From positions 1-11,156 of the forward strand of contig JAFZTV010000037.1 of NCBI GenBank assembly GCA_017618625.1: DNA of 11,156 nucleotides, read 5' to 3'. Below the pieces are notes generated by a model. The model ran no database searches and had not been told where the DNA came from. It saw only the letters and a list, made by a program, of their open reading frames with translations. This document shows, one piece after another, positions 6,517-11,156 of this stretch. The DNA comes from Bacteroidales bacterium. GTDB lineage: Bacteria > Bacteroidota > Bacteroidia > Bacteroidales > P3. The first letter of the stretch is position 1; each line of letters opens with the position of its first letter. The position numbers and the translations under genes are program-made.

Positions 6517-6540
6517 AACTCAAAGTTTAAGATTTGAGTT
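6517..6540 (-). other. Inverted repeat abutting the thioesterase start codon
   Basis: An 8-bp perfect inverted repeat (AACTCAAA at 6517-6524, TTTGAGTT at 6533-6540) with an 8-base loop ends exactly at the base before the ATG on the - strand. In RNA it would be a weak AU-rich hairpin close to the ribosome start site. Whether it regulates anything is unknown. Confidence 0.35.
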
Positions 6541-6591
6541 TCTGGTTTCTCAGGTAAATGTCCACCAGTCACTATTCACTAATCACACCCA

Positions 6592-8376
6592 TCACATCCG
6601 CTCCGGCACCTCTATTCCCAGAATGTTCATGGTGTTGCGCAAAGCAGTTGCAACCGTATCGCAGAGCGCCACTCGGAAGTTGCGCACATCCAAGTTTTCC
6701 TCACGCAGTATGGGAGTGTCCTGATAGAAGCTGTTGAACGCTTTAGCCAAGTCGTATGCGTAGTTTGCCACCATTGCTGGACTCATGCTTTGAGCCGCCT
6801 GCGACACCACCGTCGGCATCGAGTGCAGCAGCTTTATAATCTCCCTCTCCTTCGCGCCAACCGCCGATATCGCCCGTGCGGCCGGCACCTGTCCGCCGGC
6901 ACTCTTGCGCACGATGCTGCGTATCCTGGCGTAGGTGTACTGTATGAACGGGCCCGTGTTACCGTTGAAGTCGATACTCTCAGCTGGGTTGAAAAGCATG
7001 TTCTTCGTCGGATCGACCTTCAGTATGAAATACTTCAGCGCACCCAGTGCGAGGATATGGTAAAGCCGTTTGCGTTCCTCGGCCGAAAGTTCGTCGTTCT
7101 TGCCGTGTTCAAGGCTCATCTGCTCGGCCGTCTGCTCCATATCGGCAATCAGGTCGTCGGCGTCGACCACCGTCCCTTCCCTCGACTTCATCTTGCCGTT
7201 CGGCAGCTCCACCATTCCGTAAGAGAGGTGATACACCTTCTCCGCCCACGGGAACCCGAGTTTGCCCAGTATGAGTTTCAACACCTTGAAATGGTAATCC
7301 TGCTCGTTGCCCACCACATATACAAGTCTGTCCGCATCGAAGTCGTTGTGTCGCAGGAGCGCCGTTCCCAGATCCTGCGTCATATATACCGACGTGCCGT
7401 CTTTGCGCAGCAGCAGCTTCTCGTCGAGGCCGTCGCCAGTCAGGTCACACCACACCGAGCCGTCGTCCCTGCGATAGAGCACACCCATATCGAGTCCCTT
7501 CTGCACCAGCTCCTTGCCAAGCAGGTAGGTGTTCGACTCGTAGTATATCTTGTCAAAACCCACTCCGAGCGAGCGGTAGGTCTCGTCGAATCCCGCATAC
7601 ACCCATCCGTTCATCTTCTCCCACAGGGCGCGCACCTCCTTGTCCCCCTCTTCCCAGCGTTTCAGCATCGACTGCGCCTCTTTCATCAGCGGAGCCTCTT
7701 TCTTGGCCTCTTCCTCTTCCATTCCTTTCGCCACGAGGTCGGCTATCTCGGCTTTGTAGTGTTTGTCAAATTCAACATAGTATTTTCCAACCAGATGGTC
7801 GCCCTTCATGCCCGACGACTCCGGAGTCTCTCCCCCGCCAAACCGCATCCAGGCGAGCATAGACTTGCATATATGTATGCCGCGGTCGTTCACCAGGTTC
7901 ACCCGTTTCACGTTCTGGCCGTCGGCCTTCAGCAGCTCGCTCACCGACCACCCCAGCAGGTTATTGCGTATATGCCCCAGGTGGAGCGGCTTGTTCGTGT
8001 TAGGCGACGAATATTCAATCACTACAGGCTTTGCGTCGGCAGGCATCTCTTTAAGGCCGAAACGCTCCCGTCCGGCGATATCGCCCACGAAGCGGGTCCA
8101 GTAGCTGTCGGCTATCGATATATTCAGAAACCCCTTGACCACGTTGAAGTCGCTCACCTCCTCCACCGACTGTCTCAACCTCTCCCCCACTTCGGCAGCC
8201 ACCGCCTCCGGCGACTTGCGAGCCTGCTTCACGTAAGGGAACACCACCAACGTGTAGTCGCCCTCAAACTCCTTTTTGGTTGACTGTAGAGTTATCTGGC
8301 CAGGCTCGGCAGCAATGCCGTACAACTCGCCAAGAACATGCGAAATAGCTTCCTGCAAAATGGTTTCTATATTCAT
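6592..8376 (-). CDS. argS: Arginyl-tRNA synthetase
   Basis: ArgS is a cytoplasmic class I synthetase that charges tRNA-Arg with arginine. The 594-residue length is normal for the Bacteroidetes form. The N-terminal additional domain occupies ~1-110 (including EFEGDYTLVVFPYVKQARKS and FNVVKGFLNI). The Rossmann catalytic core follows with SSPNTNKPLHLGHIRN (HIGH motif as HLGH, 132-135) and VNLVNDRGIHICKS. YVVGNEQDYHF and GKMKSREG (394-401, the KMSKS-loop equivalent) complete the active site. A DALR-type anticodon-binding domain fills the last ~120 residues (QYTYARIRSI to PERM). The start at 8376 gives the standard N-terminus MNIETILQEAISHVL, and a -7 element lies about 57 bases upstream. No truncation or frameshift is seen. 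The long + strand open frame opposite it is a codon-usage shadow. Confidence 0.97.
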   Translation of the reverse strand: MNIETILQEAISHVLGELYGIAAEPGQITLQSTKKEFEGDYTLVVFPYVKQARKSPEAVAAEVGERLRQSVEEVSDFNVVKGFLNISIADSYWTRFVGDIAGRERFGLKEMPADAKPVVIEYSSPNTNKPLHLGHIRNNLLGWSVSELLKADGQNVKRVNLVNDRGIHICKSMLAWMRFGGGETPESSGMKGDHLVGKYYVEFDKHYKAEIADLVAKGMEEEEAKKEAPLMKEAQSMLKRWEEGDKEVRALWEKMNGWVYAGFDETYRSLGVGFDKIYYESNTYLLGKELVQKGLDMGVLYRRDDGSVWCDLTGDGLDEKLLLRKDGTSVYMTQDLGTALLRHNDFDADRLVYVVGNEQDYHFKVLKLILGKLGFPWAEKVYHLSYGMVELPNGKMKSREGTVVDADDLIADMEQTAEQMSLEHGKNDELSAEERKRLYHILALGALKYFILKVDPTKNMLFNPAESIDFNGNTGPFIQYTYARIRSIVRKSAGGQVPAARAISAVGAKEREIIKLLHSMPTVVSQAAQSMSPAMVANYAYDLAKAFNSFYQDTPILREENLDVRNFRVALCDTVATALRNTMNILGIEVPERM

Positions 8377-8432
8377 AAGTCAGTGATTTGTCGGAATCCG
8401 CAACAACAATGCGGCACACCGTAATGAAGATG

Positions 8433-8440
8433 CAAAAATA
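8433..8440 (-). promoter_or_regulatory. Probable -7 promoter element for argS
   Basis: Read on the - strand this is TATTTTTG, an exact TAnnTTTG match 56 bases before the argS ATG. Candidate upstream TTG triplets sit 16 and 25 bases away, not the usual 19-21, so the -33 part is imperfect. The region between argS and rpe (8377-8600) otherwise holds only the rpe terminator. Confidence 0.5.
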
Positions 8441-8538
8441 CGAAAATTTTACCAGCCAACATACTCAAACGAAAAACGAATAAACTGCCATACCTACTCA
8501 TACATGGAAATAGCCATAAATCAACCCTCATCTCACAC

Positions 8539-8568
8539 AAAAAAAGCGGAGTTTCTCACTCCGCTTTT
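8539..8568 (-). terminator. Intrinsic terminator of rpe
   Basis: An 11-bp perfect stem (8542-8552 with 8558-8568) closes on a 5-base loop. Read on the - strand, the stem is followed by a run of seven Ts (the complement of the A run 8539-8545, partly inside the stem). It lies 33 bases past the rpe stop codon and ends the right-hand transcription unit ahead of the argS promoter. Confidence 0.88.
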
Positions 8569-8600
8569 GTAATCTATTGGTGATAAAACACCCTCCGGCC

Positions 8601-9260
8601 TCAGCCTTTCAGTTGGCGGATGGTATCAATGGGGTTGGCTGATGCGAATACTGCGTTGCCAGCCACCAGCACGTCGGCTCCGGCTTCATACAGTTTAGCG
8701 GCATTGTTGGTGTTGACACCGCCATCAACCTCTATCAAACACTTGGGGTTCTTGCGGTTGCAGAGTTCACGTAGCTGTGCGACCTTCGAGTAAGTGTTCT
8801 CTATGAATTTCTGCCCGCCGAAGCCGGGGTTCACACTCATAAGCAGCACCATGTCGCACATCTGCACGGTGTCCTCAAGCAACGATACGGGTGTGTGCGG
8901 ATTAAGCACCACGCCGCATTTCATACCCTCGTCGCTTATGGCTGCAAGTGTACGGTTCAAGTGCGTACAAGCCTCATAATGCACCGTCAGTATGTCTGCA
9001 CCGCATTTCTTGAAATCGGCCACATACCGACCCGGATCCATTATCATCAGGTGTACGTCCAACGGCTTCTTGGCATGTTTCTTTATATACTTTATCACTG
9101 GCTGTCCGAAAGAGATGTTCGGCACAAACATGCCGTCCATAACGTCGATGTGCAGCCAGTCGCACTCGCTGTCGTTGAGCATCTCTATGTCGCGCTGCAA
9201 ATTGGCGAAATCGGCCGAGAGCAGCGACGGTGAAACCATTCTTGTCTTATTGTCACTCAT
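8601..9260 (-). CDS. rpe: Ribulose-phosphate 3-epimerase
   Basis: Rpe interconverts ribulose-5-phosphate and xylulose-5-phosphate in the non-oxidative pentose phosphate pathway. The 219-residue product is a TIM barrel with all family landmarks: SPSLLSADFANL near the start, LHIDVMDGMFVPNISFG (metal ligand H38 and catalytic/metal D40), HLMI (H70), VNPGFGGQ (143-150) and EVDGGVN with D179. G-N-A-V-F (201-205) forms part of the phosphate site. The ATG at 9260 is chosen because it gives the usual N-terminus (MSDNKTRMVSPSLL). An in-frame extension to 9350 would translate the repeat leader and overlap the neighbouring gene. It is the last gene of a probable three-gene unit, 44 bases after the secreted protein, and is closed by a clear terminator. 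Confidence 0.97.
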   Translation of the reverse strand: MSDNKTRMVSPSLLSADFANLQRDIEMLNDSECDWLHIDVMDGMFVPNISFGQPVIKYIKKHAKKPLDVHLMIMDPGRYVADFKKCGADILTVHYEACTHLNRTLAAISDEGMKCGVVLNPHTPVSLLEDTVQMCDMVLLMSVNPGFGGQKFIENTYSKVAQLRELCNRKNPKCLIEVDGGVNTNNAAKLYEAGADVLVAGNAVFASANPIDTIRQLKG

Positions 9261-9265
9261 TTTTA

Positions 9266-9289
9266 AGGATATGTGGATATGTTGATATG
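9266..9289 (-). repeat. Three tandem 8-bp units in the rpe leader
   Basis: On the + strand the units are AGGATATG, TGGATATG and TTGATATG. On the - strand they read as CATATCNN copies ending 5 bases before the rpe ATG. The same octamer occurs upstream of the gene at 11089. The purine- and A-rich end (reading CCTTAAAA before the ATG) may serve translation initiation. Confidence 0.6.
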
Positions 9290-9304
9290 AGGAATGGTTA
9301 TTGT

Positions 9305-10330
9305 CTAGTATTCGGGAATCTCGGTAATATGTGCCGCATCGCCCATGCACTGTGTGGCCGTGAGCATAGGATAGTTGAGCAGATGCGATACATAGTTCTT
9401 ATGCTCCTTGCGAATCTTCGCCATCGACTTTTCCAGTTCTTCGGCAAGTGGCAGCTGCTCTTCTATGCGTATTTTCATCGCCTGTTGCGCCGCCTCGCGC
9501 TGTATCGGGCATATCTCGGTATAGTATTTCAGCAACAGCGCATTTCTCTCCTTCCCTGTGGCTGCCGACAAAGCTCCTGAAATATCGGCATACACTTTAC
9601 GGCACCGTTCTTCGGCGGCGGCGATAATCTGGTCGGCCTTGTTGCCAGCTGCTTCCCAGCGTTTGATTGTGGGTTGCAGCGGTTCCAGCAGCTTGCCCAG
9701 CTCTGCTGCATCGTCCATCACTGCAGCCTCGGCGGTTCCGTTTGCATAACGAGCCTTCAGGTAGGCTTCCTGCTCTGCATCGCTCATGGTCGAGAGCTTC
9801 TCAATCTCCTGACGGGAAAGTCCTGAATATTTGGATGCCAAATCGTAGGCCATATCTGTAGCCTCTGCCGAGTCAATATCGGAATAGGACAGCGAGGCCA
9901 CCTGCCCCGAAAGCATCGCCAAATTGGCGACATATCGTGTTACGGGACTGGTTAGCAATTTAAACGACTGCTCGTTCAGTTCGTAACTTTTGTGGTTTAT
10001 CAACTGCTGCTCCGTAGGCATATCCAGCGCCTGAAGCATCAGCGAAGCGTATGTCGCTTTCTGGTCGTCCGACTGCGCTGCCGCACCTTTCGATTCTGTT
10101 TTCCTGTCCGTTCCGAAGGCATTGTCGAGACCTTTGTCTATGGCCTTGTCGGCTTCCTCAAGGCCTCGGTCCATTGCTTTTTCTGCACTTTTCTCGGCAT
10201 GGTCAACAGCCTTGTCAACGGCTTTTTCGGTAGCTTTCTCCGCCGCTTTGCGAATAAAGTTGCCAAATTGGGCGTTGGCTGCAGCAGAACTCACAACCAG
10301 CGCAACCGCGAGTATCAATATTTTTTTCAT
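9305..10330 (-). CDS. Secreted helical protein with Ala/Lys/Glu-rich amphipathic N-terminal segment, unknown function
   Basis: The 341-residue product has a signal peptide (MKKILILAVALVVSSAAANA) cleaved before QF, so it is exported to the periplasm or beyond. Residues ~26-72 are a low-complexity, strongly amphipathic stretch made of four-residue blocks such as KAAE, KATE, KAVD, SAEK and AIDK. It would form a long charged helix and looks superficially like LEA-type or coiled-coil segments. A polar linker follows (~73-90), then an all-helical region to the C-terminus (~91-341) with few cysteines and no recognisable catalytic motif. I do not recognise the family. It sits between the OmpH-like gene (30-base gap) and rpe (44-base gap), all on the same strand, so they are probably co-transcribed. 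The pairing with an OmpH-like neighbour hints at an envelope role, which is inference only. Confidence 0.82.
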   Translation of the reverse strand: MKKILILAVALVVSSAAANAQFGNFIRKAAEKATEKAVDKAVDHAEKSAEKAMDRGLEEADKAIDKGLDNAFGTDRKTESKGAAAQSDDQKATYASLMLQALDMPTEQQLINHKSYELNEQSFKLLTSPVTRYVANLAMLSGQVASLSYSDIDSAEATDMAYDLASKYSGLSRQEIEKLSTMSDAEQEAYLKARYANGTAEAAVMDDAAELGKLLEPLQPTIKRWEAAGNKADQIIAAAEERCRKVYADISGALSAATGKERNALLLKYYTEICPIQREAAQQAMKIRIEEQLPLAEELEKSMAKIRKEHKNYVSHLLNYPMLTATQCMGDAAHITEIPEY

Positions 10331-10360
10331 AGCGATGAGTTATTAGGCGTTAAATTCCTG

Positions 10361-11089
10361 CTACTTGGCAGCCTTGTCTTTCTTCACCTGTGCATACTCC
10401 TCGTTCAAGCCCTCGAGTATCTCCTGCGTGATGTCCATACCTTCGTCGCCATAAAGCACCGGGGTGTTGCTGTATGATTTTGCAAGGATGAGGTTGTAGT
10501 TGTCATGTTTGGAGTTGTAGTCGGCGATGAAGTTGTAAACCGCCTTGGTCATCTTGTCGAGCTCGTCCTGAAGGCTTTTCTGTTTCTGCGGCAGCAGGTC
10601 GGCATACTGTTTCTCGAGACGCATAAGCTTCTCGTAGCGGTCTTTCAATTCTTTTTCTTTCTCCTGCTGTTGCGACAAGGTAAGTTTGTCGCCCGTCTGC
10701 AGGTAGTTCTGATAGTCGGTCTGAAACTGCTCTTCCTGCTGAGCCAGCGAAGCCTGCTGTGAGCTGACCTGCTCTATCTTTTTCTGCAACTCGCGGGCAT
10801 ACTCGTAGCCTTCCATCAGAGTGTCGGTATTGATATAGGCGATACGGAGCTGTGCGCCGTCCTCTACAGCCGCCACCTGGCCGTTGCCTCCTTTTGCCGG
10901 CGCCTTGCATGTGCCGTTGCCTGTAAAATGCAACACATAAAGCACCACGACGGCAATGCACAGCAACGCCAGGACAATGGCCGCCGCCAAGTGGCATTTG
11001 CACTTTTTATGCTCTATCTTGCAGCCGCAAGGCTGCTCTGTTTCCTGATTTACGATTTCAAGGTTTTCGTTGTTGATGTTTTCTTCCAT
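10361..11089 (-). CDS. Membrane-anchored OmpH/Skp-like protein with cysteine-rich cytoplasmic tail
   Basis: Residues ~80-235 of this 242-residue protein fit the OmpH/Skp family: the opening strand LRIAYINTDTLMEGYEYARELQ, a long Gln/Glu/Lys coiled coil (~95-185), and a closing segment NYNLILAKSYSNTPVLYGDEGMDIT that matches the small Skp body domain. Skp is a periplasmic chaperone for outer-membrane proteins. Unlike typical Skp, there is no cleavable signal peptide. About 33 polar residues precede one transmembrane helix (~34-54), so the coiled coil is predicted to be periplasmic and tethered to the inner membrane. The predicted cytoplasmic tail contains CGC (21-23) and CKCH (30-33), a C-x-C-x6-C-x-C arrangement that could bind metal. 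A Gly/Ala/Lys linker (~62-72) follows the helix. The start at 11089 is the only reasonable ATG for this frame. It heads the probable operon with the secreted protein and rpe. Confidence 0.85.
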   Translation of the reverse strand: MEENINNENLEIVNQETEQPCGCKIEHKKCKCHLAAAIVLALLCIAVVVLYVLHFTGNGTCKAPAKGGNGQVAAVEDGAQLRIAYINTDTLMEGYEYARELQKKIEQVSSQQASLAQQEEQFQTDYQNYLQTGDKLTLSQQQEKEKELKDRYEKLMRLEKQYADLLPQKQKSLQDELDKMTKAVYNFIADYNSKHDNYNLILAKSYSNTPVLYGDEGMDITQEILEGLNEEYAQVKKDKAAK

Positions 11090-11102
11090 GATATGTTGTT
11101 TG

Positions 11103-11156
11103 TTGATGTGTTATATGTTGATATGTTTTCTGTTGATACGTTGATATGTTGATATG
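11103..11156 (-). repeat. Octamer repeats upstream of the OmpH-like gene, reaching the window edge
   Basis: The + strand octamer TTGATATG occurs at 11118-11125, 11141-11148 and 11149-11156, with variants TTGATACG at 11133-11140 and TTGATGTG at 11103-11110. The last three are in exact tandem and the array may continue beyond the window. On the - strand this reads as CATATCAA copies leading up to the ATG at 11089. No TAnnTTTG element is visible in the part that can be seen. Confidence 0.7.

Noticed and set aside
6790..8283. Long open frame (497 codons) on the + strand opposite argS
   Set aside because: It results from the codon usage of argS, which avoids codons that would make antisense stops. 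The translation is Arg/His/Leu-rich and matches nothing.
9261..9350. In-frame N-terminal extension of rpe to an upstream ATG
   Set aside because: The extension would translate the octamer leader and overlap the end of the neighbouring gene. The family N-terminus starts at the ATG at 9260.

Overview
The window looks like a chromosomal segment of a Bacteroidales bacterium (phylum Bacteroidota). The reasons are: promoter elements of the Bacteroidetes type (TAnnTTTG at about -7, once with a correctly spaced upstream TTG), AT-rich leaders without a clear Shine-Dalgarno, lipoproteins whose cysteine is followed by lysine and acidic residues, and proteins that resemble Bacteroides and Prevotella versions of MtaB, ArgS, Rpe, acyl-ACP thioesterase and a PurF-like enzyme. 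No phage, insertion sequence, CRISPR array, tRNA or rRNA is visible. Most of it is ordinary core genome; the unusual material lies in the intergenic regions and in a few divergent proteins.

Layout. At the left edge is the 3' part of mtaB (tRNA methylthiotransferase, + strand). Two small lipoprotein genes follow on the + strand, each closed by a strong hairpin terminator (1872-1903 and 2360-2398). Next comes a 488-base gene-free stretch holding a degenerate 11-bp tandem array of about 20 units (2428-2646). Its last part is a perfect G-rich repeat with nine GGG tracts, able in principle to form G-quadruplexes. A well-formed promoter (2741-2771) then drives a PurF-like phosphoribosyltransferase whose glutaminase nucleophile is missing. 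Downstream on the same strand is a gene for a secreted, all-helical protein built of about six repeats of roughly 66 residues.

The right half is on the - strand. argS (with its own -7 element) is followed by an acyl-ACP thioesterase gene that runs convergently into the secreted repeat protein. Further right is a probable three-gene unit transcribed right to left: a membrane-anchored OmpH/Skp-like protein, a secreted protein with an Ala/Lys/Glu-rich amphipathic segment, and rpe (ribulose-phosphate 3-epimerase), closed by a terminator at 8539-8568. The leaders of the first and last genes of this unit carry the same 8-bp repeat.

How the genes relate. Little functional coupling is evident beyond the likely operons. 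The housekeeping genes cover tRNA modification, arginyl-tRNA synthesis, the pentose phosphate pathway and fatty-acid release. The others are envelope or secreted proteins of unknown role. The items most worth a second look are the 11-bp phased array, the cysteine-less PurF-like protein, the OmpH-like protein with a cysteine-rich cytoplasmic tail, and the repeats shared between leaders.
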